The translations under genes were made by a program, and so were the position numbers. Positions 25,682 to 34,826 of a stretch of DNA of 64,000 nucleotides are shown piece after piece. The stretch comes from Deltaproteobacteria bacterium (GTDB lineage: Bacteria; Myxococcota_C; UBA6777): assembly GCA_002731275.1 (NCBI GenBank), contig PCBK01000016.1, positions 1-64,000 on the forward strand. Reading direction: 5' to 3'. Under the pieces are notes generated by a model, which had not been told where the DNA came from, made no database searches, and was given only the letters and a program-made list of their open reading frames with translations. Positions within the stretch are counted from its first letter, which is position 1, and the number at the start of each line of letters is the position of its first letter.

Positions 25682-27082
25682 ATGAAACATCAACAACCTA
25701 TCCATCGACGTGTATCGCCTGCTGAGAGGATGTTTACGCGCTCACCTTTCTCTGTCGTTGCGATGTTTGCACGTGTTCACGGAGACATCTCGTCCGATTT
25801 GTTCTCCTCTGCTGTGGGGAATCTACAGGAACGTCACGCGCAGCTTCGTGTGCGTCTTGAGGACGATCATGAACATGTGCCGTGGATGACTTCCACAGAT
25901 GTGGGAGAACTCTTTGTCGAGGTTCGTGCTCGTGACACTGAGCGGGATTGGGTGGCGCTCTACGACGAACAATGTCGGATTCCGTTTGTATTTGAAAAGG
26001 AACCTGCTGTTCGGTTCTTTTTGCTACGAGGGGAGGGGGTCTCTGACATCCTGATTTTTTGCCATCATATTTTGTGTGATGGGCTCTCGTTGGCGTACTT
26101 GATGCGCGATCTGCTCACGTGTCTTGGCGAACCTTCAGCGCAGCTTGCGTCGTTGCCACAAGCTGCGCCTGTGTCTCGGGAGACCATCCCAGATGATGTC
26201 TCGATCAACTTTTTGGTGCGTTGGATTCTTAATCGGACCAACAAGAAGTGGCATAAGCAGCCTTTTTATCTAGATCAAGAAGACTACGAGGTGCTTCACG
26301 AGGCGTATTGGTCGCAGACCGCGCACAAAATGCTGACGATACACTTGACGGAAGCAGAGACGACAGCGCTCGTGGAGCGTTGTCGTGGAGAAGGTGTCAC
26401 TGTGAACAGCGCGCTGGGTGCTGCTGCGCTTTACGCTCAGGAGAGCGTCGGGGGGATGTTGCCTGTACAGCCTCAGCTCGCAGTCGCAGCCTCTCTGCGA
26501 GAGCGTATGAAGGAAGCTCCTGGCGAAAGTATGGGATTTTTTGCGGGTGTTGTGGAAGTAGACAGACCTGTCGATGTGCATCGGCCCTTTTGGGAACAGG
26601 TGAGTGTGCTTCATGAGAGACTACAATCTTCGTACACAAACAAGAACTTATTTTTGGATTTTTTGCTGTGGTGTCATCTCGATCCTGCGATCTTGGAGTC
26701 GCGGATCTGCAAAACACATGGGGATTTGGTTGCGCCTGATGCGCCGCAGTTCGAGCGGTTACATTCATTTGCTGAGGCGCAAGATTTGGTGTGGAAGTTG
26801 TTGAAGAGGCGAGGGATGGAGCGTCGAGAGAATGTGGTGATGGGGACCGCCTTGACGAATCTCGGTCGACTGGATATCCCCCAAGAGTATGGGCCACTAC
26901 GCCTGGAGCGGATGTGGATGAATCCTGGTGGTGCCTTCCCTCTGGCGATGGTGCATATGGTCGTTGGTGCTGTCACTTGTGCCGGAAAGCTCTCTATCTT
27001 GTTGGAGTACGCAGAAGAACGTTGTACGACAGAGCGTATGGAGCAGATTAAAGAAGAGATGAGGGGATTTTTGTTGGGCTAG
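25682..27082 (+). CDS. Condensation-domain-type acyltransferase
   Basis: 466 residues. The catalytic HHxxxDG motif is present as HHILCDGLSLAYL (about residue 125-137), in the place expected for NRPS condensation, PapA and WES-type acyltransferases. The later half contains a region (TALTNLGRLDIPQEYGPLRLERMW) in the position of the family's second structural motif. As a stand-alone domain it probably moves an acyl group onto an alcohol or amine, forming a lipid ester. The substrates cannot be read from the sequence. GGAGG 8-12 bases before the ATG sets the start. No NRPS or PKS genes are nearby. Confidence 0.8.
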   Translation: MKHQQPIHRRVSPAERMFTRSPFSVVAMFARVHGDISSDLFSSAVGNLQERHAQLRVRLEDDHEHVPWMTSTDVGELFVEVRARDTERDWVALYDEQCRIPFVFEKEPAVRFFLLRGEGVSDILIFCHHILCDGLSLAYLMRDLLTCLGEPSAQLASLPQAAPVSRETIPDDVSINFLVRWILNRTNKKWHKQPFYLDQEDYEVLHEAYWSQTAHKMLTIHLTEAETTALVERCRGEGVTVNSALGAAALYAQESVGGMLPVQPQLAVAASLRERMKEAPGESMGFFAGVVEVDRPVDVHRPFWEQVSVLHERLQSSYTNKNLFLDFLLWCHLDPAILESRICKTHGDLVAPDAPQFERLHSFAEAQDLVWKLLKRRGMERRENVVMGTALTNLGRLDIPQEYGPLRLERMWMNPGGAFPLAMVHMVVGAVTCAGKLSILLEYAEERCTTERMEQIKEEMRGFLLG

Positions 27083-27132
27083 AGAGGTGCTTGGTAGCTT
27101 TTTGGCGGGGCGGTAGAGAGAGGTCTTTTGGC

Positions 27133-28308
27133 TTAGCGCCTTCTACGTTTTGGGCGTTTTTTCTTTTTTCGGGGGGCTCTTTGAGGGATCTTGTAGCTTT
27201 TTCCTGTGGGGGGGAGTCTTTTGATGATTGGGGTGGAGCTTCCGCAGCGAATACTCAGGCGATGTGTTCCAGTGTAGGGGCCATCAGCACGACGGTAAGC
27301 CGCTCTCATTTTGTCTGCATACCACCACCATGAGCCTCCTTTGAGGATGCGTTTTTTATAACGGACGCGACGAGGTCGTTTGTAGACTTTGCGTACACGT
27401 GTGTAAGTCGTTTGGTAGCGGACGGTGCGTTTTTTCCCTTTTCGAAGGGTGATGCGTTTGCGCGTTTTTTTCCAGAACCACCGGACCTTTTTCTTTTCAA
27501 AGCAAAGTTTGGAAGGTTTGCCATCACAGGGGCCTTTTGGGTTGATGCGAGGGCAGTTTTTGTCGTTGGGGTCATCACAGCCTGCGTATGCGTGGGGATC
27601 GTAGAAGTCTTGCACCCATTCGTACCCATTGCCCGCCATGTCGTAGATTCCACGGAAGGGAGGGGAGATGCCAACGGGCCAGGTTTGGTCTTGGCCGTGT
27701 AAGAAGAGTTTCTTGGTGTTGGCTTTAGGGTTGGGGCAAAAGCGCATTTTTCTGTACGCGGGGTACGATGTGTGGGGCGGGAAGGCGCGGTAGTTGGCTT
27801 TGGTGCAATCGGGAGGCTGGTTGCCCCACGGGTATGTATCTCCTTTTGGACCGCGGGCAGCGGCTTCCCATTCTGCTTCTGTGAGCAGGCGTTTACCAGC
27901 CCACTTGCAATATTGGTGTGCCAGAAACCACGTCGCTCGGACAAAGGGACGCTTTGGGGAGCGAAATCGTTTCCAGAAGGAGCCACCGATGATCGCCCAG
28001 TACGCTGGAGGTTTGCAGTGGCCGGCTTTCATACATTGGATGTATTGTTCATTTGTGACTTCGTACTTGTCGACGTAGAAGGTGTTGAGTGTGACTGCGT
28101 GTCTTGGGGACTCCGCACGCATCTGCCACTTCTTGTGTTGGGCGTTTCGGTTGCTTCCGCGAATATACTGCCCTCCTGGAACACAGACCATGTCTTTGGG
28201 GGCGTCTTTGCTGCACGGTTTGAAGGTGCGTTTGTTGGCCTCACTTTTTGGTTGGATGCACACAAAAAGGGCGGCGAATATGAAAGCTTGGATCAGTCGT
28301 TGCTGCAC
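27133..28308 (-). CDS. Secreted FGE-sulfatase (SUMF1)-fold protein
   Basis: 391 residues from GTG with GGAG before it, and a signal peptide (LIQAFIFAALFVCIQPKSEA). The formylglycine-generating-enzyme fold is clear: CVPGGQYIRGS, FYVDKYEVTNEQYIQCM, RLLTEAEWEAAARG, TYPWGN, YDMAGNGYEWVQDFY, KGGSWWW and the end LSIRCGSS. Many bacterial proteins of this fold are not sulfatase activators. It has a basic insert (about 265-320) and a strongly basic C-terminal tail (RAPRKKKKRPKRRRR). Located divergently upstream of the nuo operon, whose promoter lies in the 242-base gap. Confidence 0.85.
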   Translation of the reverse strand: MQQRLIQAFIFAALFVCIQPKSEANKRTFKPCSKDAPKDMVCVPGGQYIRGSNRNAQHKKWQMRAESPRHAVTLNTFYVDKYEVTNEQYIQCMKAGHCKPPAYWAIIGGSFWKRFRSPKRPFVRATWFLAHQYCKWAGKRLLTEAEWEAAARGPKGDTYPWGNQPPDCTKANYRAFPPHTSYPAYRKMRFCPNPKANTKKLFLHGQDQTWPVGISPPFRGIYDMAGNGYEWVQDFYDPHAYAGCDDPNDKNCPRINPKGPCDGKPSKLCFEKKKVRWFWKKTRKRITLRKGKKRTVRYQTTYTRVRKVYKRPRRVRYKKRILKGGSWWWYADKMRAAYRRADGPYTGTHRLSIRCGSSTPIIKRLPPTGKSYKIPQRAPRKKKKRPKRRRR

Positions 28309-28428
28309 AGCATGTCTCCGATGAAAAAGAATCGTTGCGGCTTGGATTGGACATCATTCTTCAGTCAACATCATAGCCTATCGTCTCTGGTGTGGGAAAT
28401 TCGTTGCAAGGTTGGTGTGATGTCCATG

Positions 28429-28457
28429 TTGACTTACGCTGGGAAATTCGCTATAAG
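28429..28457 (+). promoter_or_regulatory. Sigma70-type promoter of the nuo operon
   Basis: TTGACT (28429-28434), a 17-base spacer, and TATAAG (28452-28457), each one base from consensus. The predicted transcript would start near 28464, about 87 bases before the nuoA ATG. Confidence 0.7.
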
Positions 28458-28550
28458 TGCCTATGAATTGGAGAAAAGTCATCGTTGCGTTTCATCCAGA
28501 GTGGACTCAGCTCTCGCTGAAACATCGGCATCCGTTTGTGTAGGTGGGAA

Positions 28551-28925
28551 ATGGTAGGTTTTGTACACCTTTTTGCTGTTTTTGTGATCATGTCCTTGGT
28601 CTTGTGGGGGGCGAGGGCCTTTGTGAAGTCGATGCGCGATACATCTGGAGAGCATGGACATACAAAAGAGATCTCTGAAGGGGAACGTGCTGGTGTGCTA
28701 CTTCCGTATACGCACACACAGTCCATCATGCCTGTGATCCTGGTCTTTGTGCTGTTATTTCTTGGTACAGTGTTGCTTTTCCCTTGGGCGCTTGCGCGTC
28801 GGGCTGGCTATGTGGCAGAATGGCTCGGAGGTGGGGCTTTGTTTGCGCTTGTTCTGATCGTGAGCTGGTTTTTTGCCATCGGTCACGGTTTGCTTCCTTG
28901 GAGTGGTCAGGGAAAGAAGGATTGA
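28551..28925 (+). CDS. nuoA: NuoA-like NADH-quinone oxidoreductase subunit A, divergent
   Basis: 124 residues, three membrane spans, first gene of the nuo operon; AGGTGGG precedes the ATG. NuoA lies at the junction of the membrane and peripheral arms of complex I. The span pattern and LLFPWALARRAGYV match the FxPWA region of NuoA, but the acidic FDVE motif (Asp79/Glu81 in E. coli) is missing: the corresponding stretch reads LLFLGTVLL with no acidic residue. The identification therefore rests on order, size and topology together with the PWA segment. Confidence 0.75.
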   Translation: MVGFVHLFAVFVIMSLVLWGARAFVKSMRDTSGEHGHTKEISEGERAGVLLPYTHTQSIMPVILVFVLLFLGTVLLFPWALARRAGYVAEWLGGGALFALVLIVSWFFAIGHGLLPWSGQGKKD

Positions 28926-28974
28926 GCATTGTGGACAAAAAACCTCTCATCGTGAAATGTGGAGTGGAGCGCTA

Positions 28975-29568
28975 ATGTCTCATGTAACCCTTCATCAACA
29001 ACCATTCATCCAATCATCTCTCAAACACCTCGTTGAGTGGGCGGAGCAACACGTTTGTTGGCCGATGCCTTACGAGACCGCCTGTTGTTCTCTAGAGCTG
29101 ATGGCGGCGACCAGCGGTAACTACGACCTCGCGCGTTTTGGTGCAGAGTTAACGCTTTACTCTCCCAAACAAGCTGATTTGCTTTTGGTGCTGGGGACGA
29201 TCACCTGCAAACAAGCACCATTTCTGCAACGTGTATATCACGAGATGCTCGACCCCAAGTGGGTGATCGCAGTGGGGGGGTGTGCTGCCTCTGGCGGGCC
29301 GTACAACAATTATCATACGGTTCAAGGTGTGGACGGCTTGATCCCTGTCGACTTGTACGTTCCTGGATGCCCTCCACGCCCAGAAGCCATTATGAACGCG
29401 ATCTTTACGCTCATGCGACAACATGAAGACAGCGATACACAAGAAGATCTCAAGTCGCGACGCTCTGCGTCACTCTTCTCTCTCAAACAAACGGAGTCCT
29501 TCCAGAATTTGGCAAAAGAGAGCGCCAAAAAACAAGCACATCGAAAACAAAAATATGACTTTTTCTGA
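28975..29568 (+). CDS. nuoB: NADH-quinone oxidoreductase subunit B
   Basis: 197 residues from ATG 28975, 7 bases after GGAG. All four ligands of the terminal N2 [4Fe-4S] cluster are present: the tandem Cys in ACCSLELM, VGGCAASGG and PGCPPRPEA. RFGAELTLYSPKQADLLLV and DPKWVIAVGGC are typical of the family. N2 hands electrons to quinone at the NuoB/NuoD interface. An extra charged C-terminal tail of about 35 residues follows the usual end. The gene starts 49 bases after nuoA. Confidence 0.95.
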   Translation: MSHVTLHQQPFIQSSLKHLVEWAEQHVCWPMPYETACCSLELMAATSGNYDLARFGAELTLYSPKQADLLLVLGTITCKQAPFLQRVYHEMLDPKWVIAVGGCAASGGPYNNYHTVQGVDGLIPVDLYVPGCPPRPEAIMNAIFTLMRQHEDSDTQEDLKSRRSASLFSLKQTESFQNLAKESAKKQAHRKQKYDFF

Positions 29569-29606
29569 GACGATATGATGCCAGCGTGCGGATATGGAGA
29601 GCGTTC

Positions 29607-31313
29607 ATGAGTCAGGCGGTTCTCGACGAACTGCAGCGTCGTTTTTTTCAACATATTATTGAGACTTCAAGCGATGATGCTGAGGTGGTGATTTGCATCC
29701 AACGTATCGGCTTACTACCTCTCATCAAATACTTGTGGAGTGATCTGGAGTTTCATATCCTCGTCGATATTTGCGGTTGTGATTATCCCCAAAGAGAGCA
29801 AAGGCTCGAAGTTGTGTATCAATTCAAGATGGGGGATGAGGCACAACGGACGGATATTCGTGGCCTTCGTGTGCGTATTCGCGTCCCTCTTTTTGAACAA
29901 GATGCGGTCGTGCCTTCTTTGATGTTTTTGTTTCGCAACGCAAATTGGTTGGAGCGAGAAGTCTGGGATATGTACGGTATCCGCTTTGATGGGCACCCTG
30001 ATCTCCGACGCCTTTTGACGCACTGGAAGTTTGAAGGCCACCCTCTGCGTAAACGCTACCCCAAACAAAAACGTCAGTACCTCGATGAACCTGCGCCAGT
30101 CTCCTTTTTTAATGTCCGTCCAAGGCAGCGAGAAGACGGGGCGATGACTGAGGTCGTCGATATTGGTCCTATGCACCCAATCACCCAAGGGCGGCTGCGT
30201 CTGCTGCTCGAATTTAATGGTGAGCATGTCGTCGGTGGGGACGTTGAAATTGGTTATTTGCACCGGGGTTTTGAGAAGGAAGTCGAAGACCTCTTTTGGG
30301 GGGGGGTGATCCCCTATTGTGAGCGGCTCAACTACCACTCTGCGCCTGTAAACGCCATCGGCTATGCGATGGCTTGTGAACAGCTCGCGGGGATCGAAGT
30401 GCCGGAACGCGCCGTATGGATGCGCATGTTTTTTAGTGAGCTTGCGCGTGTGATGGATCATGCGCTGTGTCTCGGCAACGCTTTGCACCAGATGGGTGCA
30501 TTGACCCACTTTTGGTTCTTCTTTCAAGTGCGCGAGCTGTGTACGCAACTCTTTGAGCAGTTTTCGGGACACCGAGTCACTGGTGCGATGGTTCGCATTG
30601 GTGGGTATGTGGCGGATGTTCCTTCTGACTTCGAGGAGAAGGCGCGTGGGTTGGTCGCAAAACTTCGACCTAAGCTCGATGAATTAGAGCGTTTGTTGGT
30701 CAATAACCGTATCTTTTTGGATCGTACAGTGGGGGTTGGGCGGCTGCCAAAAGAGGCTGCGATTGCTTATGGTATGAGTGGACCCATTGCCCGGGCATCT
30801 GGGGTCGCTTTCGATCTTCGAAAAGATCGAACCTACGCATTTTACGACCAGATCGACTTTGAGATGGTGGTCGCGAGCAACGGGGATGTCTACGATCGGA
30901 TGATGGTTCGCTTTTACGAGATCAGAGAATGTCTCGATATTCTCGAACAAACAATAGGATATATCGCTACAACACACGGACAACCTGTGCTCGCAGATGT
31001 GTACGGTGTGACGCTGCCAGACATTCATGAGACATACACACAAATCGATGCGATGATGCGGCACTTTCAGCTTGCAACAAAAGGAGAGCAGTTGCCAAAG
31101 GGGGAAGGATATACCTGCATCGAGAGCCCCAACGGAGAGCTCGGTTTTTATCTCGTCAGTGACGGATCGAGCAAACCACAACGATTGCACGTTCGCTCAC
31201 CAAGTCTCTGCGCACTTCAGGGATTGATTCCAATGTCAGTCGGCGGGACGCTCGCTGAAGTTGGTGTCTTATTGGGATCTCTCAACATCGTCCCTGGAGA
31301 GCTTGATCGTTAA
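29607..31313 (+). CDS. nuoCD: Fused NADH-quinone oxidoreductase subunits C and D
   Basis: 568 residues from ATG 29607 (GGAGAG precedes; a GTG at 29586 is in frame). Residues about 1-165 are NuoC (LEREVWDMYGIRFDGHPDLRRLL, EGHPLRKRYP), the rest NuoD (49-kDa subunit; IGYLHRGFEK, GIEVPERAVW, GMSGPIARASG). C-D fusions are known from E. coli. The quinone pocket is altered: the motif usually written HPxxHG reads HPITQG, placing Gln194 where the quinone-binding His (bovine His59) should be, and the DxGA motif reads HQMGA, placing Gln295 at the partner Asp. The pocket tyrosine in RLNYHS is kept. Confidence 0.93.
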   Translation: MSQAVLDELQRRFFQHIIETSSDDAEVVICIQRIGLLPLIKYLWSDLEFHILVDICGCDYPQREQRLEVVYQFKMGDEAQRTDIRGLRVRIRVPLFEQDAVVPSLMFLFRNANWLEREVWDMYGIRFDGHPDLRRLLTHWKFEGHPLRKRYPKQKRQYLDEPAPVSFFNVRPRQREDGAMTEVVDIGPMHPITQGRLRLLLEFNGEHVVGGDVEIGYLHRGFEKEVEDLFWGGVIPYCERLNYHSAPVNAIGYAMACEQLAGIEVPERAVWMRMFFSELARVMDHALCLGNALHQMGALTHFWFFFQVRELCTQLFEQFSGHRVTGAMVRIGGYVADVPSDFEEKARGLVAKLRPKLDELERLLVNNRIFLDRTVGVGRLPKEAAIAYGMSGPIARASGVAFDLRKDRTYAFYDQIDFEMVVASNGDVYDRMMVRFYEIRECLDILEQTIGYIATTHGQPVLADVYGVTLPDIHETYTQIDAMMRHFQLATKGEQLPKGEGYTCIESPNGELGFYLVSDGSSKPQRLHVRSPSLCALQGLIPMSVGGTLAEVGVLLGSLNIVPGELDR

Positions 31314-31350
31314 CTGTTCACCTTGAATCTTCGAACACAGGACCGTTTGG

Positions 31351-32904
31351 ATGTCAGAGAAGGCCGCCAAGATCACAATGACTATTGATGGTAGAGAAGT
31401 GAACGCGACGAGTGGCGCACGTTTGCTCGATGTCGCAGCATCTGTGGGGGTTGAGATTCCTCATTTTTGTTACCATCCACAGCTCTCAAACCCTGCAGAT
31501 TGTGGGATGTGCCGGGTGCATATTGAGGGCGAAAAAGACCTGCAAACGGCGTGTAATACGTTTGTTGAAGAGGGGATGAATGTCCAAACGCGATCCGATG
31601 AAGTGCTCGAAGCGCTCAAGGAGACGATGACGGAGAAGTTGACGGGGCACCCTCTTGACTGCCCTGTCTGTGATAAGGCCGGAGAGTGTGCATTGCAAAA
31701 CTACGCCGAGTCTCTTCAGTTGTCGGGACTCTCCATTCCAAAAATCCGACGCAATAAACCAAAATCAGTCATCGTCGGTCCGACGTTGGTGTTGGATGGA
31801 GAGCGCTGTATTCAGTGTTCGCGTTGTGTTCGCTTTTCCGAGGAGATCGCAGGCGACAAAGAGTTTGTGATGTTGCCTTGTGATGGGGAGCTTCAACTGA
31901 CCGTCAAGAAAGAGGTGACCCATCCATACTCGACGAATCTTGCGGATATATGTCCTGTGGGAGCGTTGACGCAGAGGGATTTTCGAACAAAGCGACGTGT
32001 CTGGAGTCACCAGCAGGTGCAATCTGTTTGTCCTGAATGTGCGCGAGGTTGCAATATCATCTTGGATTGTGCTGAGGGGGAGGTGCAGCGCATTCGACCG
32101 GGGCACAACGACGCTGTGAACCAATGTTGGATGTGTGACGCTGGGCGAGTTGCGTATCGTTCAATTGCCTCGTCCTATCGCTTAAAAATGCCCTTGGTGT
32201 CGTTGCGTGGCAAGCTGGAAGAGGTCAGCTGGCAAGAGGCGTTTGACTACGTCGCTGGTTTTCTCGAAGAGGGGCAAGACCGACTGGCCTCCCAACTCTC
32301 TGCGCTGGCAAGTAACGAGGACAACTACACGATGGCGGCGCTACTTTCTCACCTGCACGCTCCTGCACCTGCGTCTTTACCTCAAGGTCCAGATGGGTGG
32401 GAGGACGTTGAGGAGGAGTTGTTGCGTCGCAGTGATAGAACGCCCAATCGGATGGGGGCGGAGGTGTTTTCTGGAGCACGTCCTTTCGTGGAATGTCTCG
32501 ACGGTGCAAGTACTGCGCTGATTCTTCATGAGAATGTACTTCCAGAGCCTCGCATTCATCGTTCGTTGCGTCATGTTATCTATCTCGGGACACACATGAA
32601 CGCGACTGCGCGGGCTGCGACGATTGTGTTGCCTGTGACCTTGTGGGCGGAACAGACAGGTAGTTTTACCAACTTTGAGGGGCGTGTTCAGCGGTTCTTT
32701 CAGGGGGTCGAGCCTCCTTCAGGTGTGCTCCCTGCCTGGAAAGTGTTTGTCGAGTTGCTTCAGATGTTTGGAGGCAAGCGCGCCCAACGGGTGGATGCTG
32801 TGTTCAACATGATGTCGCGTGAAACGGAGTTTTTTCAGGGTGTGACGTTTGCTTCTTTGGGAGAGAAGGGTTGGCGAGCGTTCATGACAAACGAAGAAGA
32901 TTGA
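31351..32904 (+). CDS. nuoG: NADH-quinone oxidoreductase subunit G, short form
   Basis: 517 residues against 680-900 for typical NuoG. N-terminal [2Fe-2S] ligands (CYHPQLSNPADCGMC ... QTAC), the His-Cys3 cluster (HPLDCPVCDKAGEC) and a ferredoxin cluster (CIQCSRC ... DICPVGA) are intact, as is the Fe4S4 module CPECARGC...CWMCDAGR of the molybdopterin-type domain. The remaining molybdopterin-like domain is short: after about residue 300 only a segment like TAIVLPVTLWAEQTGSFTNFEGRVQRF remains. NuoG normally passes electrons from NuoE/NuoF towards NuoB, but neither of those genes is in this operon. Confidence 0.92.
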   Translation: MSEKAAKITMTIDGREVNATSGARLLDVAASVGVEIPHFCYHPQLSNPADCGMCRVHIEGEKDLQTACNTFVEEGMNVQTRSDEVLEALKETMTEKLTGHPLDCPVCDKAGECALQNYAESLQLSGLSIPKIRRNKPKSVIVGPTLVLDGERCIQCSRCVRFSEEIAGDKEFVMLPCDGELQLTVKKEVTHPYSTNLADICPVGALTQRDFRTKRRVWSHQQVQSVCPECARGCNIILDCAEGEVQRIRPGHNDAVNQCWMCDAGRVAYRSIASSYRLKMPLVSLRGKLEEVSWQEAFDYVAGFLEEGQDRLASQLSALASNEDNYTMAALLSHLHAPAPASLPQGPDGWEDVEEELLRRSDRTPNRMGAEVFSGARPFVECLDGASTALILHENVLPEPRIHRSLRHVIYLGTHMNATARAATIVLPVTLWAEQTGSFTNFEGRVQRFFQGVEPPSGVLPAWKVFVELLQMFGGKRAQRVDAVFNMMSRETEFFQGVTFASLGEKGWRAFMTNEED

Positions 32905-32914
32905 GGTCGGCATC

Positions 32915-34210
32915 ATGGGATGGAGTATCGTTCAGTTTTTAGTACCTTTTGGGGTGATGAGTGCCATCGTGTTGCTGGTGATGGCGCCTCTGTCTGCGTG
33001 GATGTCGCACAAATTACGTGCTATGGCGGAGGAGAGGATCGGCCCCAACCGTATACATGTGTGGGGGTTTCGTCTCTCTGGAGTATGGCATAGCCTCGCG
33101 GTGATGATCCGTGTTCTAATGCGACAGGAGAAAGAACCAGCCAACAGTGAACGGTATCTCTTTCGTGCAGCTCCTTACTTCTCTCTGATAGGGTCTGTAT
33201 TGGCGCTCTCTTTGATTCCTTTTGCCCACGGTGTAGAGGTTTCGAGTGGTCATTTATCTTTTCAGGTGGCCAACGTCCACGCGAGTGTGTTGTTTTTTCT
33301 CATGTTGAACGTGTGGGGGCTTTTTGGGATCATCTCCGCGGGATGGTCTTCCAACAAACAAGCTACATTGCAAAGCGCGATTGAGCGTGTGACACAGGTG
33401 TTTGTTTACCGCTTGGGGGTGGCGTTGTCGATGTTGGCGTTGTGCTTGGCGTATGGCACCGCGGATCTGAGCATGTCAGTCCATCAGCAGAGCCATCTTC
33501 CGTGGTTGTGGGGCGCGGCCATTTCGCCTTTTGGACTGTTGCTATGTGGTGGGTGTGTCTTGGCCGAGTTAAGGGGGAATCCTTTCGCAGATACAGACTC
33601 TCCTATCCGCACAGTGCCCCAATATCGCTCTGAGTACGTAGGGTGGAAGAGCGCGGTGTTTGGTTGGGGAGATACGCTTCACCTGTTCTCCTTTGCGGCT
33701 TTGATCACGACGATGTTTTTGGGAGGGTGGCAAGTCCCGGGTCTCTCAACACAGCAGCTTGAGCGACACAGCGCGACATTGCTCGCTGTCTTTCTGATCT
33801 TTCTCGGTGGATTGTTGTGTCTCTTGGGAGCGAGCGCGCTTCATCGAATGTTGCGGCCTGCTGTTGTTTTTGGTGATGCGCGCGATCGTGAGTCGAGGCG
33901 GTTGTTTCCTATCGCTTTGGGGGTGGGGCTTGTGTGCCTGTGGTGTGGGATCTGGTTGCTTGGATGGGGGTGGAGTGTCCGACCTTGGGGCCAAGTGACC
34001 ATTCGCTTTGCATTTCAGTTGATGGCGTTTGTGGGCAAAATGCTCTTTTGTGTGTTTATGTTTTTGTGGATTCGGCTGAGTTGGCCTGTATTCCGAAGCG
34101 CTAGGAGCATGCGTGTCGCGGTATTGTACGTCGTTCCTTTGGGGATCTTTAATCTCTTTTTGACCTTGGTATTCTCGTGGGGAGTCCGGTCGTTTGGTTT
34201 GTGGGAGTGA
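32915..34210 (+). CDS. nuoH: NADH-quinone oxidoreductase subunit H, divergent
   Basis: 431 residues, at least eight membrane spans. Family marks: ERIGPNR (about 40-46), SAGWSSN (141-147), FLGGWQVP. NuoH forms the quinone tunnel and the start of the proton path. The acidic third loop is altered: E. coli PFDQPEAEQEL aligns without gaps to PFADTDSPIRT (223-233), so Glu218 and Glu220 become Pro and Arg, and Asp213 becomes Ala. The SYE glutamate (Glu157) is Arg166. Glu240 (SEY) is retained. About 100 residues longer than E. coli NuoH. Confidence 0.85.
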   Translation: MGWSIVQFLVPFGVMSAIVLLVMAPLSAWMSHKLRAMAEERIGPNRIHVWGFRLSGVWHSLAVMIRVLMRQEKEPANSERYLFRAAPYFSLIGSVLALSLIPFAHGVEVSSGHLSFQVANVHASVLFFLMLNVWGLFGIISAGWSSNKQATLQSAIERVTQVFVYRLGVALSMLALCLAYGTADLSMSVHQQSHLPWLWGAAISPFGLLLCGGCVLAELRGNPFADTDSPIRTVPQYRSEYVGWKSAVFGWGDTLHLFSFAALITTMFLGGWQVPGLSTQQLERHSATLLAVFLIFLGGLLCLLGASALHRMLRPAVVFGDARDRESRRLFPIALGVGLVCLWCGIWLLGWGWSVRPWGQVTIRFAFQLMAFVGKMLFCVFMFLWIRLSWPVFRSARSMRVAVLYVVPLGIFNLFLTLVFSWGVRSFGLWE

Positions 34211-34214
34211 TGTC

Positions 34215-34808
34215 ATGATCTCTGTTGAGCGTGAGCGAGAAAAGAACGGCAAAAATCGCTGGTTTCTTCCTTTATTGTGGTCTCTTTGGATGATCTTGAA
34301 GCGGCTCTCTTCGAACATCTGGGCGGCTTTGTTTCACCGCATGGATATGGAGCAGAGGACTTGGCAATATCCGGAGGAGCCCAGACGATACGAGGAGCGG
34401 ACACGACTGGTTCACAGGCTCGTGAAGCGTCCTGATGGGCGTCCAAAGTGCGTAGCGTGTGAACTTTGTTCGACTGTTTGTCCGACACAGGCGATTGAGA
34501 TGGTGGTGGGTGACTCTGCAGAGCCCGACGTTGGAAAGTTTCCACAGAGCTTTGCGATCGACGAGTTGCGTTGTATGTACTGTGGATTTTGTGTCAATGT
34601 GTGTCCCAAAGACGCGCTACGCATGGACACGGAGCTTGGTGATCTGGTTGGGACCAAGCGCGAAGATCTTGTGTTTGACTTGGAGTCTTTGCTCTCCATG
34701 CCACCTCGTCCTGGCGCTTCTTTGATCGACAAGGAGCTTGAGGCGGGGCGGCGTGATCCGGAGCAATCTTTTCTTGAGGTGACCCAACGTGAGCAGCTGT
34801 TGCCATAA
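34215..34808 (+). CDS. nuoI: NADH-quinone oxidoreductase subunit I
   Basis: 197 residues from ATG 34215, right after the nuoH stop with GGGAG upstream. Two complete ferredoxin motifs bind clusters N6a and N6b: CVACELCSTVCP and CMYCGFCVNVCP. It links NuoG to NuoB in the peripheral arm. The N-terminal amphipathic segment that rests on the membrane is present (WFLPLLWSLWMILKRL). The C-terminal part after about 145 is charged and longer than usual. Confidence 0.95.
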   Translation: MISVEREREKNGKNRWFLPLLWSLWMILKRLSSNIWAALFHRMDMEQRTWQYPEEPRRYEERTRLVHRLVKRPDGRPKCVACELCSTVCPTQAIEMVVGDSAEPDVGKFPQSFAIDELRCMYCGFCVNVCPKDALRMDTELGDLVGTKREDLVFDLESLLSMPPRPGASLIDKELEAGRRDPEQSFLEVTQREQLLP

Positions 34809-34826
34809 CGTATTGAGGAAGATGCC

